From Anolis sagrei (taxonomy: Eukaryota > Chordata > Lepidosauria > Squamata > Anolidae), in contig NC_090022.1 of NCBI RefSeq assembly GCF_037176765.1, forward strand, positions 71,038,709-71,102,708: a stretch of 64,000 bases of DNA. Reading direction: 5' to 3'. Position numbers and translations under genes: made by a program. Below the pieces are notes generated by a model. The model ran no database searches, was not told the DNA's origin, and saw only the letters and a list, made by a program, of their open reading frames with translations. This document shows, in pieces, positions 1 to 10,146 of the stretch. The first letter of the stretch is position 1. Every line of letters begins with the position of its first letter.

Positions 1-165
1 ATTGAGCTTCAAGTCCTGGCCATATTGTGTCCCATATTGTGTCCTTCTTTGGAAGCTTTTAAACAGAGGCTGGGTGCTTTGAATGCCATTTCCCTGCTTC
101 TTGGCAAGGGGTTGGACTGGATGACCCATGAGGTCTCTTCCAACTCTATGATTCTATGGAATGAA
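1..165 (+). mobile_element. CR1-type LINE 3' end
   Basis: The segment reads like the 3' tail of a CR1-family LINE in sense orientation. It carries the 'ggttggactggatgaccc' block followed by 'tctcttccaactctatgatt' and a short terminal repeat of the last bases, as sauropsid CR1 tails do. Only the tail is present, so the copy is 5'-truncated or runs off the left edge. It lies in the last visible intron of DCAF1. The family is known from memory, not from a library search. Confidence 0.75.
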
Positions 166-404
166 TAATGTATTGTTCTCTCTGTTCTCTGCACTTCATT
201 ACCAGATTTCCGGGTTAGTAGTTTTCAAAAACTTTTTTTTGTCATGTTCTCCCTTATGTGAGCCTAACTTAATCTGAGAGCCCTAGGCAAATCTCCAGTG
301 CGCATGCTCTGCTGTGTTCTTTCAGCTGGCGTTCTGATAGTAATTTGGGACCTTTTTTTCAACAGGCATCTCTTGCGAAAATGTCAGTAAGGACTCAGGA
401 AAAG

Positions 405-800
405 AAGGGCTCTTTATTAGTATTATTATTTATTTCATTTATATGCTACCTTTCTCTTGAAGTTGGGGCATAAATGGCTCACAAAAGAATAAATTTAAAC
501 AATACAAATTTAAAGACATTTAAAAGTTATCACATTAAAACAGTCTAAAATCATTTTTATGATAAGCTTTCCTGTGATCAATTACTCATTAAAAGCCTGC
601 TTAAATGGGATTTTGCCTGCCTTTGAAAGAAAAACAAGGAGGGGGCCAACCTAGCCTCTCAAAGAAGGGACTTCTGTAGGGAGGGAGCAGCCACTGCGAA
701 GGCTCTCTGAGGAGTCCTCACCATGTGAGCCTGTGATGATAGTGGGACTGAGAGAAACCCCTCCCATGGAGACATTAAGGCTCTTTGGAGAGTTCCACTC
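405..800 (-). mobile_element. LINE 3' fragment (L2/CR1-like)
   Basis: On the minus strand this ends in the common 3' tail of squamate L2/CR1-like LINEs: a block resembling 'gctgccccgagtccctt...gcataaat' followed by ATT/AAT simple repeats (near 410-470). Upstream of the tail (600-780) is sequence resembling the last part of the LINE ORF2 gene and its junction with the 3'UTR. It is diverged, carries no intact ORF and looks like an old 5'-truncated insertion. The exact family is uncertain. Confidence 0.5.
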
Positions 801-1787
801 TGCTTGTTAATGTTTTTATTTCTGCACATTTCTTCTCAGAATTACATTGCTGAATAAAAGTCATTGGGAACGGACCCATACATTCTGTGGAAGCAGAGCC
901 TAAATACCAACAACTATTTCATTACCTTTCTCTTGTGTTTTCTTTTTGTGTGACAGCAATCAGTTTCACAAGTGATGTTTTGAATGCTACACGGCCATAG
1001 ATTTCATACACAATGCGGTTGTAGTTATCTGCCTGGATTTTCTATATCTAGATAGCAGGTTTTGACATGGCTGTTTTAGTGACAAAGTAGGTGCAGGCAG
1101 CTGCTCAAGAACAAAGATATTGGACAAAATCGGCTTTCTAAGTGAGTCTATCTTGTTGCCTATACTGCTTGTTCTGAAATGATAGGATATAACTACAAGA
1201 CTATTTTCGAGTACTTGGTGTTAAGTGCAGTAAGTCTGCTGTCCTTGGTAGTTATCTCTTGTAGGTGTTAATCAGACAAAATCAAGTACATTTAAATTCC
1301 ATGCCAGCATAAAGTTGTTTTCCTTGATCCTCTAAGGTAGTGTATACGTGACAAATCACAAACACCATTCTTCTGTATCCTCTCATATTTCAATAGTAAC
1401 CTTTTGGAGTTGGCCAGAATCCATTTGCCTAAGCAACTTAAACAATTCTTATGCATGTGTAAGAATCAACATTTTATAGTAACTGTCCCCCTCGAATGGA
1501 GTATAGCTCTGTGCTCAAAACATAAACAACAATCAAACTTTCTCTGCATTCCCTATTTGCAGGGGCAGGCTCTGTTACAGCACAACCTTGAAATGGGGAA
1601 ATAATAAAGTTACTTTTTTCCTCTCCACACACATGGCATCATCAAACCAGTTATTATTGGAACAAAGATGGTAGTGAAAGTTGTCAACCCCATATTGTCT
1701 AGTATGAGAAATGGCACCATCTATGAGGAAGAGTTAATGTCTCTGATGTGTCCTGCTTTTCAGGTTATTCAAACAATTACAGATTTC

Positions 1788-2196
1788 TGGGTTGTTGTAG
1801 GTTTTTTCAGGCTATATGGCCATGTTCTAGAGGCATTCTCTCCTGACGTTTCGCCTGCATCTATGGCAAGCATCCTCAGAGGTAGTGAAGCTCAATGAAC
1901 CTCACTACCTCTGAGGATGCTTGCCATAGATGCAGGCAAAACGCCGGAGAGAATGCCTCTAGAACAGGGGTCAGGAACCTTCGGCCCTCCAGGTATGGTG
2001 GACTTCAACTCCCACAATTCCTTGAGGCTCGGTAAGCCTTTGGGGCGAATGCCGAGCCTCAAGGAATTGTGGGAGTTGAAGTCCACCACACCTGGAGGGC
2101 CGAAGGTTCCCCATGCCTGCTCTAGAACATGGCCATGTAGCCCGAAAAAACCTACAACAACCCAGTGATTCTGTCCATGAAAGCCTTCGACAATAC
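1788..2196. mobile_element. Retroelement with inverted terminal arms, 12-bp TSD
   Basis: Two copies of the same roughly 110-bp module ('tatggccatgttctagaggc' ... 'gacgtttcgcctgcatctat') lie head to head with only about 10 bp between them. The whole unit is flanked by a perfect 12-bp direct repeat, attacagatttc (1776-1787 and 2197-2208), so both arms arrived in one insertion. The right arm is split by a later hAT insertion. Other copies of the module occur at about 11014, 20149, 21482 and 57865. The long, variable target duplication argues for retrotransposition. A Penelope-like element is my best guess for the family, but this is not established. Confidence 0.6.
1965..2119. mobile_element. 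Palindromic hAT MITE, nested insertion
   Basis: This 155-bp element begins CAGGGGTCAGGAACC and ends GGTTCCCCATGCCTG. Its two halves are almost perfect reverse complements around the block 'cttcaactcccacaattcc'. It is flanked by identical 8-bp copies of CTCTAGAA (1957-1964, 2120-2127), the hallmark of hAT transposition. It interrupts the right arm of the retroelement at 1788-2196, so it is the younger of the two. It has no coding capacity and would have been moved in trans. Confidence 0.85.
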
Positions 2197-2598
2197 ATTA
2201 CAGATTTCACTTCAGAAGTATTACCAGCCTTTTGTTTGTTCAGCTTTATTAGGGTATCAAGTAACACAGGGAGCACCGTTTGATCTTTTTACAGGTTTTG
2301 AGATTTCATCTTGTCTCCTTTTTGAATACAATAACTAATCAAGAGTATAGTCTTGTGTCTTTGATGTCTCTTTGGGCCTGTGAATGTGGATAGAAGACAA
2401 GTCCCACCTGTCCAATTTTTGCCTGGTTGGTCTTTGCTCAGAGTTCCTAGGTGACCATATTGCTGCTGAAAGTGGTTCTGGCTCTTGGCAGTTACTGTTG
2501 GGGTGATGGCACTTGGTTTGGAACAGATTGCCCTATCTGACACCTTTTTGATATGGACGTTTTGCAGTGTTCAGATAACCAATTTGTCCCCTTTCTAG

Positions 2599-2657
2599 CT
2601 GACAGCTCCGATAATTTGGATTTGGAAGATGACATAATCTTATCTCTGAATGAATGA
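2599..2657 (+). CDS. DCAF1: DCAF1 terminal coding exon
   Basis: After a strong acceptor (AG 2597-2598) the reading frame with two leftover bases gives an acidic C-terminus, DSSDNLDLEDDIILSLNE, then TGA at 2655-2657. DCAF1 (VPRBP) is the substrate receptor of CUL4-DDB1 and of EDD/UBR5 ubiquitin ligases, and its protein ends in a long acidic tail. This exon would supply the last 19 residues, the first codon being split across the intron. The assignment rests on three things: the acidic ending, the splice signal, and position, since DCAF1 lies tail-to-tail with RBM15B in mammals. The remaining exons are left of the window. The exon is too short to prove identity alone. Confidence 0.7.
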
Positions 2658-3478
2658 GGAGCAACCATCCCACAGGATGTTGGTGGCGGGAAGGCGCCCG
2701 TCTCAGAAGCCAGGAGACCAAATCAGGAGGCGATACTGTGCACCCTCTCAGATTGTAATTCTTGGAAGAACATCTAAAGATCTCCAGCCCTCCCGGTCTA
2801 GCAGAAGACAGACAGACTGCTGGCATGGCCAGAGCCTTCCTACAAAGAGACTGGAGGGGTTTAAAGGCCTTTCTTTCTTTTCTTTTCTGGTTTTTAGGCT
2901 GAGACAAGACTCCTCTTCACAGAGATGTCTGAAGATATTTCAATATATTTTCTTTGTATAAAGTTCTTTCCTAAAGAACAGAAATAGTTTTATATGAAAC
3001 AAAAAAGGATAAAAAACAGGCAAATGTTATAAAGAGGGTATGGATATGTACCCTTCTATTTAGTCGCCATGATAAATTTTGGGGAAAGGAAAAAAGTTTA
3101 ACAATAACAAAAGGGCATTTTTATTGACAAGTGAAGGGGAGGCAGTGAATCATGGATTGTAAAACTGTGGATGAGTGATTTTTATTTGGAATATAATTTT
3201 GTAATAGAGGTGTTGCTACCTGCTGTGAAATGTTCATTTTTCGTCAGATGCCTTTTTATCAAAAGCCCCACAAGTCTTCCTGCTATAGTTGCCATGCGGG
3301 AGGCTGGAGGTCCTGTTCACAACCTGCTGTTGCTGGAAAAGAAGGACTCATTTATAAGTTCCCCTTCATTTCATCCCAGCCTTTTTTGTGATTAAAAAAA
3401 TCAATCTCATCCCTTTTTTTTCTGCCCTGTGTGTGAAAACTGCAAATCGAAGGCCTTTTTCTTTTAATGTAAATTGTA

Positions 3479-3484
3479 TTTATT
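3479..3484 (-). terminator. Candidate RBM15B polyA signal (minus strand)
   Basis: TTTATT on the + strand is AATAAA for minus-strand transcripts, 6 bp from the plus-strand signals of DCAF1. If used, RBM15B would have a 3'UTR of about 2.7 kb, in line with its long 3'UTR in mammals. Other minus-strand AATAAA words exist (for example 3120-3125, 4930-4935, 5188-5193), so the real site is undecided. Confidence 0.3.
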
Positions 3485-3489
3485 AAAAA

Positions 3490-3500
3490 AATAAAATAAA
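3490..3500 (+). terminator. DCAF1: Tandem polyA signals, DCAF1
   Basis: Two overlapping AATAAA hexamers (3490-3495 and 3495-3500) on the + strand follow the inferred DCAF1 3'UTR. They are the first canonical pair downstream of the stop at 2657 and end the repeat-free block. Cleavage would be expected at roughly 3510-3525. Confidence 0.55.
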
Positions 3501-6221
3501 ATTCTACTCCAGTCTGTTCATAGCCTTGAGGTGCTGTAGCATAATTTGTTGCCTTTGCTTAAGGCTGTCTTTTCTGCCAAGAGATACAACTTGTTCATTT
3601 GGGAGTTGCAACTACATTCATCTGAATGTGACAGGAGAAAATGGGAGGGAGGAGGGGGTCACTCCTTAATTTTTGTGTGAACTAACAATTCAAGAATTGG
3701 GAAAGTCTTTCCTTCAACTCCCCTTAGAAAATGACTAAAATATATGCACAACGACTATGCAGACATTATAGCTATGTAAACTTAGATGTCCATAATTAAT
3801 TAATTTCTCCATCTGTCTTCCCATCTTCTTTAACTCATATTTCTGCTTAAATATATTTCTGCTCCATTTCAGTTGGTAAGTGCTTTACAAAATCAGAAAG
3901 AATCATTACTATTTTGCTTGCATTCAAGACTTGTAGTGAAATTTGTTGGTGAAAACATTTTGTTTATCCCAGGATCGTCCTGCATCAAAACCTGTCCTTT
4001 TCCTATTTCAGTTTTTAAAATAAATGAAACAAATCCAATTGTGTATTTATAAATTACCTGCCCTAACAGCGTTGGTAAAGAATTATTGAAATCTAGCCAA
4101 AACCAGGCTTTTCTTGTAGTTGTTCTTGGTATTTCTTCCAAGTGCAAACCTTTTCACAAAATGGATTTAAAGCTATTCAGAAGCAAGCAAAATCTGTTCC
4201 TTTATAAATTGCTAGAGGCATTCAGAAATATCTTCCGAATCCTTTTGTGTGGCTTTTTGTTAGTTTAACCTGTGACTGATCCTCCCTAATATGCCAGCAC
4301 ATTGAATGAAAATCTAATAGGATGAGATTTGATAGAATCTTCTATGAAGTACATTCTTATCCCCCTTAGAAATTTATATTTTGAGAAGCCCCCATTATTG
4401 CAATTTTTAACCAATTGTGAATCAGAATGTAGACGAAAATGAAGTGTGACAGCTTTTACTAAAATCTGGCAAGTTAATCTGTCTATCATTTAAATTCTAA
4501 ACTAGTTGTTGTGAGAGACCTAAGCCTTTCAGAATAGAAATTCCAGCCTTAACTTTGTTTAGGATGTGGACAAACAATGCAAGAGGTTTTTCAGCAAACT
4601 GTTTTGAACATGGCTTTTTTCAGAAATTGTACTTTGCAGGTGAGTTAAAGTCTGAATGTCCGCCACCCTAACTTCACTGCACAAGAACAGAATTTAGTTC
4701 CTTAAAACAAATGGAGCAGTGATGGTAATTATCTCGGGAGCCAGACTGGGGCTTTTCAGGCTTGATAGCATCCTGTATAGTTCATGTCACTGCTGCAGGG
4801 GCTGCTAACATGTAAACAAATAGATTTTTCTACTATCCAACCTACACATTCTTTGCAAAATGTTGCAAACTCCTTGAAAAGCAAGCTTAGAAAGAGAATT
4901 ATGCAAGCTAAGTGAATATGCATACATCTATTTATTAGTTGCATAACTTAGACACAAGTGGAGTTATTCTAGTGTAAAATGTGGGATGATTTTACCACAG
5001 GATACACACGCTCCACCTAATATTTTACAATCCACACTTCATTCTTTTTTTTTACCTGAGGGCCACTTCACAAAACAATAGCCTACATACATAGCCATGT
5101 CTGACAGAAGTATATTCTGCTGGTAAGCACTTGCATGAATCCCCTGCTAGCTGTGATTCCCAGTATGTGGTAAATTAGATAATGTGCTTTTATTGCACTT
5201 GATATTATGCATATTTTTGTACTGAGGTGGCTATGTCATCACGTTATATCCAGCAAGAATCCCAGAACAGTGAGCATGTGAACATCACGTGTAAGACAGC
5301 CACTTTCTGCCCCAGAATGATTTTGTCTGTCTAAACCCACTGTGTATTACAAGAAGGGGAAACTGCATTATTATCTATAGTATAATACACACACTATAAA
5401 CAATATTTTCCTCTTTATTTTTGTGATGAAGGAACTGAACAACATAATCATTTAGGTGTTGTTATCAGGTCCTACTCAAGTGCCTGGTTATTTGTCTTCC
5501 TGAGAAGCCCATCGCTATTAACAGGAAATCTTAAGAACGGCTTTGAATTTGCAATATAATCCATCCAACAGGAAACACAGGAAGAGGAGGGGAAAACCTA
5601 AGGTGCCTTGCATCTTAATGCATTAAGAGGTGCTAGGGATTGGACTAAACATTTACGCTTTACAGGGCTGTTCTTTGGTTAAGACCACCTTAAATGTTCT
5701 CACCCACCACAAAAAGGCTGGTCTAATCGAGGCTACATCACCTCATTAAAAAAAGTAACCTGGTATTAACTACTGAGGAAAGAAGCAACCAGGCTTCAAC
5801 TTTCAGAGAAGAAAAAAAAAAGCTGGCATGATGTTGAATAGTTGAAAGGAAGGGTCTTACAAACTGTAGGGGCAGTAGCTACTAGCTGCATCTACTGGAG
5901 CTCAGAGCCGGCCTGGCAGACTACAGAAACCAGGACACTGCACAAAGTTAAAAATCCATCAGTGAACAAGGCTTTACTGACAACTTTCCATACATTAAAA
6001 AAAATAAGAACACAGCAGACAGTGTCACATATTAAAAACAAATGGGATTCATTAAGTGGATATTAAAATTAATTCAAAGCTAATAAAACTGTAGATTTCT
6101 GTTGGGAGGACTTTTGGGGCCTCACTCAAAATAATTGGCCTTCAAAGGAACCAGGCTGTGTGAGATAAAGAAACATGGAATCAGAGAAAGGAGAAAGAAA
6201 GGAGATAAAAGAGAGTAAATA
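3501..6221 (-). other. RBM15B: RBM15B 3'UTR (inferred)
   Basis: This is 2.7 kb directly downstream of the RBM15B stop, with no coding exon and no recognisable interspersed repeat, unlike the intergenic DNA elsewhere in the window. The absence of repeats fits an untranslated region kept in the mRNA. Several minus-strand AATAAA words occur, so shorter isoforms are possible. Confidence 0.45.
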
Positions 6222-9068
6222 CTAGGCAGTGTCTTTGACTATCACTATCACCATATGTTCTTCTTCTAACTTTCCCAATGTTCTTAGTGCGGACTGGAGG
6301 TACTGCTGGGAGAATTCGCAAGGAGGGAAAGCGTAAAGCATGCCTGTGCTGTCTTTGCCCTTGGCCCCTCCCACAGGAAGGCTGATAACCCCAGCAGCCT
6401 GTTTCTGTTTCAAGTAAGAGACCAGATTCCTGAGAAGCCGCCTTTGCAAGCTGGGCTCCACGGCAGGGAAGGTCCCTTCAGCACTTGCTCCTGGAGTAGC
6501 TTGGGTGGCCAGCAGCACAGCGTAGCCATTGGGGCTTCCTTGCTTGATGCGTCGAGTTACTTCATCGAGTTTGGGCTGATCAAGCCGAAGTCTCTGAGCA
6601 ATCTTGAGCTGGGTCAGCTTTCCCCCAGACAAGTGGTCTTTCAGGAGCCCATTAATGACCCCCAAGTCCCCTTCAAGGATGTGCATAGATGTAGGGAAAC
6701 AGCTATTCTTCAGGACAAGTAGCCCATGCCAGGCAAGCTGCAGAGTGTGGGCATAATCTGACAAGCTTTTTAGTTTCTTGGTTTCCAATTTGGACTCTTC
6801 GTGAGTCTTTGATTCAGACTCACCAGTTCGATGATTGCGTTCATTGTCCCTTTTCTTAGGCTGAGGATCAGACATTTCGCGATGAGGCTTCTCCTCTGCT
6901 GTGTGTCGGTTGTTCTGGAGGGAGTTATTCTGCTCTTTCTCTGTTGTGGCCTCAGTTGCGTGGTTCTCCTTCCGCACCCGATCTGGACTGCGGTCAACAG
7001 CTGTCCCTCCAGGCTTTGTCCTGCTTCGGTCCTCATAAGGCGAGTGAGTGGCTCTCCCACGTTCGCTGGAAAGGCTGCGCCGTTTGCGCCTTTCCTCCCA
7101 AGGCTTAAGCATGCTGCGGTCGCCATCATTGCCCCAACGTTCTCCGCTCCGGCTCCGTGCTGACCGGCTGTAGGCCTCCAAATTATTTCTACGCTCTGCA
7201 TTTTTGACAGGACTAGCCCAATCTGCCTCCAGAAAGCTCCTTTCTCTGTCAGAGTAGAGAAGATGAGGAGGAGTCCTGTCCCTCACCCTTAAGTCTTGCT
7301 CTAGGCTTCTGTGTCTGCTATAGGCCTCAGGGAGCAACTCATAGTGCACTGGCAGCGGGGCGGGCGGGTACGGCTGAGGGTAGCGCGCCTCCTCGGCTTT
7401 GGCAAAGTCCACTCGCAGTCTCCGGTCAGGCCCGCCCAACGGGAAGCCCCTCATCTGCGCACAGGCCGCCTGGGCAGCGTCCAAACTTTCGTACTGAATG
7501 TAAGCAAAACTGTCCCCCTTCACGTAGTCAATCGTCCTAATGCTCCCAAAGCGGTCAAACTCCCTTGCCAAGGCAGCCAGGGAAGTACTCGGACCGAGGC
7601 CGCCCACCCAGAGCCTGGTGGTGGGGTTGGCTTTGCCGTAGCCGATCTTGATGGGGTTCCTGCCGACCACTCGGCCAGACATGGCCACCTTGGCCCGGTG
7701 TGCCATGTCCAGGTTCTGGAACTTGAGGAAAGCATAGGCGCCCCCTTGGCCCCGGGCTGGGCGCTTGATGACCACTTCCTCGATGATGCCATACTTCTCG
7801 AAGGCCCGCCTCAGCTCCGCCTCGGAAACACTGTGGTCCAGGTTACCGATGAAGAGGTTCCGAGTGGCCCTCTGGTCATCTTCTGGCATCAGCTCCTCCT
7901 CGGCTGCAGCCACAGCTGCTGCGGGGTATCCATAGGGCCGGCCCCGCTCGTCGTACAGGCCGTAGTAGTCCAGCACCCGCTCTCGCTCCCGTGACAGGCC
8001 TAGGGCCACGGCCTCTAGGGCAAAAGCGGCAGCAGCAGCGGCCTGTGCATGGCGCGGGGGGCGGGGCTCCCGGAGGAGGGGCCCGGCCACAGGAGAGAGC
8101 GAGCGCTGCTTGTAGGGGAAGACCCCCCCGTGGAGCGGGGGCAGGAAGGCCAGGGGCTCTGGAGAGGGGGTGGGCGGTGGGGTGCGGCTCCTCCTCCCGC
8201 CGCCCCGCAGGTATACAGGCTCCACCTTGAGGGGCCGGTCAAAAAGCAGGAGCTGGCGGGCGCGTGCGTGCCGCCGGGCATCCCTGGCATCGGACGGGTG
8301 CCGGAAGTTGACGTAGGCCACGCGCCCCAGTTCTGGGGTGTGGGAGAGCTTGACGCTGATGTCGCTGGCCCCGCCGCTGGCAAAGCGCTGGAACTGGCGG
8401 AAGAGGCCCTCCTCCAGGAGCTGGTCGGGCAGGGCGGGGCTCAGGCCGCTGACCAGCAGGGTCTTGTACTCGCTGCTGGCCCCCGGGGGCTCCACCGCCA
8501 GGCCCGCCAGGCCCGCCGCCGAGAGGCCCAGGCCCGGGGCCAGGAGCAGCGAGGGCGCCGCAACCGGGGGCGGAGCCGGGACACCCAGCAGCAGGGAGGG
8601 CGCCACCACCGGGGCCGCGGGCAGCGCTTTGGCCTTGGGCAGCAGCCGCGAGGAGGAGGCCAGCGAGGGCAGGGAGGCCGAGGAGGAAGGGGAGGGGTTG
8701 GCGGCTTGGCTGCTGCTGCTCCTGGCGGCGGAGGACGAGGACAAGGAGGAGGCGGCGGCGGCGGCGCGGTGGTTGGCCTCTCCGCCGGGCCCGGGCCGCT
8801 CCTCCCCGCGGTGGCTGCGCGAGCTGGAGCCGGAGCCGCCCGCCGAGGGCTTGTCCCGGCTGCTTCGCGACGAGGAGGACGAGGAGGAGGCGGCCGAGCT
8901 GCGATGCGGGCCGCGCCGGCTACTGCTGCTCCCTCCGCCGCCGCCGCCCCCCGCGCTGCCGCTCTCCCGCTCGCGAGGCCTCTTGGCCGAGGAGGAGGAG
9001 GAAGAGGAGGCCCCCCGCGTGGAGCCGGACCCGGCCGGGCTGGAATCCCGCTCGCTCGCCCGCTTCAT
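6222..9068 (-). CDS. RBM15B: RBM15B, intronless RNA-binding protein
   Basis: One uninterrupted ORF encodes 948 residues (human RBM15B is about 890). RBM15B is a nuclear Spen-family adaptor. It binds RNA, recruits the WTAP-METTL3 m6A writer complex and acts in mRNA export and splicing. In order it has a Ser/Gly/Arg-rich low-complexity head (1-200), RRM1 (about 202-286), an Ala-rich linker, RRM2 (402-479; RNP2 NLFIGNL, RNP1 GGAYAFLKF), RRM3 (483-557; RNP2 RLWVGGL), an RS/charged region (580-765) and the C-terminal SPOC domain (about 775-947), which binds phosphorylated peptides. The frame stays open 136 codons further upstream. I chose MKRASERDSS as the start because human RBM15B begins almost identically (from memory) and the upstream part is GC-rich leader without motifs. 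Paralogue RBM15 is excluded by synteny with MANF, DOCK3 and DCAF1. Poly-Ser and poly-Gly tracts in the head are longer than I recall in human. Confidence 0.97.
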   Translation of the reverse strand: MKRASERDSSPAGSGSTRGASSSSSSSAKRPRERESGSAGGGGGGGSSSSRRGPHRSSAASSSSSSSRSSRDKPSAGGSGSSSRSHRGEERPGPGGEANHRAAAAASSLSSSSAARSSSSQAANPSPSSSASLPSLASSSRLLPKAKALPAAPVVAPSLLLGVPAPPPVAAPSLLLAPGLGLSAAGLAGLAVEPPGASSEYKTLLVSGLSPALPDQLLEEGLFRQFQRFASGGASDISVKLSHTPELGRVAYVNFRHPSDARDARRHARARQLLLFDRPLKVEPVYLRGGGRRSRTPPPTPSPEPLAFLPPLHGGVFPYKQRSLSPVAGPLLREPRPPRHAQAAAAAAFALEAVALGLSRERERVLDYYGLYDERGRPYGYPAAAVAAAEEELMPEDDQRATRNLFIGNLDHSVSEAELRRAFEKYGIIEEVVIKRPARGQGGAYAFLKFQNLDMAHRAKVAMSGRVVGRNPIKIGYGKANPTTRLWVGGLGPSTSLAALAREFDRFGSIRTIDYVKGDSFAYIQYESLDAAQAACAQMRGFPLGGPDRRLRVDFAKAEEARYPQPYPPAPLPVHYELLPEAYSRHRSLEQDLRVRDRTPPHLLYSDRERSFLEADWASPVKNAERRNNLEAYSRSARSRSGERWGNDGDRSMLKPWEERRKRRSLSSERGRATHSPYEDRSRTKPGGTAVDRSPDRVRKENHATEATTEKEQNNSLQNNRHTAEEKPHREMSDPQPKKRDNERNHRTGESESKTHEESKLETKKLKSLSDYAHTLQLAWHGLLVLKNSCFPTSMHILEGDLGVINGLLKDHLSGGKLTQLKIAQRLRLDQPKLDEVTRRIKQGSPNGYAVLLATQATPGASAEGTFPAVEPSLQRRLLRNLVSYLKQKQAAGVISLPVGGAKGKDSTGMLYAFPPCEFSQQYLQSALRTLGKLEEEHMVIVIVKDTA

Positions 9069-9720
9069 GGCTCCGGGCCCGCGGCTCAAGAGGCGCCTCC
9101 GGCACCAGCTGCCATCTTGGACAAAAGGGAGCGAACGAAGGCGGCTCTGCCCAGTTGCCGCGCCGTACGCGCCTCTCGCGTCATCACCCCGCGCCGCCGA
9201 TGACGAGAGAGGGAGGGAGCGAGCGAGGGGGCGAGGGGAAGGCGGCGGTGGGACGCAAGGGCTTCGGCCACGCCAAGTCCCTCCACGCCTCCCCCCTCCC
9301 CTCAGCAGACGGGTGCGGGAGGAGGACAAAAACCCTCTGCCTGCGCGCCCCTGGACTTTCAGGCCAGTCCCAGGTGGGCGGAGGCGCTTCTTTTCCCGCC
9401 TCAAAGCTCGCGGACAGGAAGTGGCAGACGGAGGGCGGAAGGGGTCAATTCGGAAGGGAAGGGAGGCGAGGCCCACACCCCAGCCCCGCGCGCCCCTCTC
9501 CGGCCTCGCGAGACTTCAGCGCGTCCTCCCGCTCCTTACGTTTGCGATTGGCTGAGGCTTCGGCGAGGATGCCCTCAGAGGCGCCGCAGTTGCCTCCAGA
9601 AAGAACGGCAATGGTTTGCGTCCCTTGACGGGTGCCTGGGCCAAAACGAGGAGGGCAAGGAGAGAAGGGACAGCGCGCCTGCCGCCGGCCCACGTTTCCA
9701 GCCTGCCGAGGTGCAGGTCG
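8050..9720 (-). promoter_or_regulatory. RBM15B: RBM15B CpG island and promoter
   Basis: CpG density rises sharply over the 5' half of the ORF and the 650 bp upstream of the start (9068), in an otherwise AT-rich window. No TATA box is evident. A CCAAT box on the coding strand (9547-9551) and GGAAGT ETS-type words near 9417 suit a TATA-less housekeeping promoter. The island ends just before the TA-flanked MITE at 9749. The transcription start is not determined. Confidence 0.75.
9547..9551 (-). promoter_or_regulatory. CCAAT box, RBM15B promoter
   Basis: ATTGG within 'gcgattggctga' reads as CCAAT on the RBM15B strand, about 480 bp upstream of the ATG, in the context preferred by NF-Y. This is a motif match only; use is inferred. 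Confidence 0.45.
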
Positions 9721-9748
9721 GAGGAAACGCCGCGTTTAGGCCGCATTA

Positions 9749-10146
9749 CAGGCAGTCCCAAACATCCGAACTACCAACGACTCAGTTACGAACGGGATGA
9801 GACGACAGGAAGTGAGGGAAGTTCACCCCTGAAGAGAGATCATGGGGGAAAGTGTCTCAACTGACTCTCCCCCTCCAATCCTTGTTTCCACAAGCCAAAA
9901 TTGACACAATCCTATTATTCCCGGGACAGAAAGTGAGGGAAAATCTTAACAAAACAAACACCACAGGTCTTAACCCTTCCATATGCTATCCAAAGTTTGT
10001 GTGTGTGTATGTGTGTGTATATACACACACACACCCTCCCTCTACCCCGGACTGACACAAAAGAACGTGGCTGTTCCTACTGACATACAAATTCGACTTA
10101 AGAACAAGCCTGAAGAACCTACGGTTTGTAACTTGGGGACTGCCTG
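9749..10146. mobile_element. TA-flanked MITE (Tc1/mariner-like)
   Basis: The ends are inverted, CAGGCAGTCCC at the left and GGGACTGCCTG at the right, and each is followed by TA (9747-9748, 10147-10148). That is the target duplication of Tc1/mariner transposons. The roughly 400-bp interior has no ORF and contains a TG/CA microsatellite. It sits right at the upstream edge of the RBM15B CpG island. Confidence 0.7.
9997..10034. repeat. (TG)n-(CA)n microsatellite
   Basis: A run of TG followed by TATATA and then CA forms a short self-complementary microsatellite inside the MITE. Similar simple tracts are common in the centre of this MITE family, so it probably came with the element. Confidence 0.85.

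Larger units (their letters stand above)
1..2598 (+). other. DCAF1: Part of last DCAF1 intron
   Basis: This stretch precedes the terminal DCAF1 exon and ends in a good acceptor (pyrimidine tract 'tgtcccctttctag', AG at 2597-2598). I saw no further acidic coding exon, so the previous exon should lie left of the window and the intron exceeds 2.5 kb. It holds a CR1 tail, an antisense LINE piece and an inverted repeat element with a nested hAT copy. Between about 801 and 1775, and between 2209 and 2590, I recognise nothing. Confidence 0.6.
2658..3520 (+). other. DCAF1: DCAF1 3'UTR (inferred)
   Basis: From the DCAF1 stop to the tandem AATAAA signals, about 860 bp, this is repeat-free, AT-rich, low-CpG sequence of the kind expected in a 3'UTR. 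No other gene is visible. The 3' part of the RBM15B transcript probably runs antisense through or up to it, as the two genes' ends overlap in human (from memory). The exact cleavage site is inferred. Confidence 0.55.

Noticed and set aside
6222-9068. Identity as RBM15 instead of RBM15B
   Set aside because: Length, start MKRASERDSS and the neighbouring MANF, DOCK3 and DCAF1 all fit RBM15B.
9069-9476. 136-codon in-frame N-terminal extension of RBM15B
   Set aside because: The family begins at MKR.SERDSS; the extension lies in promoter-like CpG DNA and has no motif.
8338-9555. 405-codon ORF on the + strand (and a 384-codon one at 8049-9203)
   Set aside because: It is the antisense shadow of the GC-rich RBM15B head; its protein is a run of Glu/Arg/Leu with no domain, and it shares the CpG-driven lack of stop codons.
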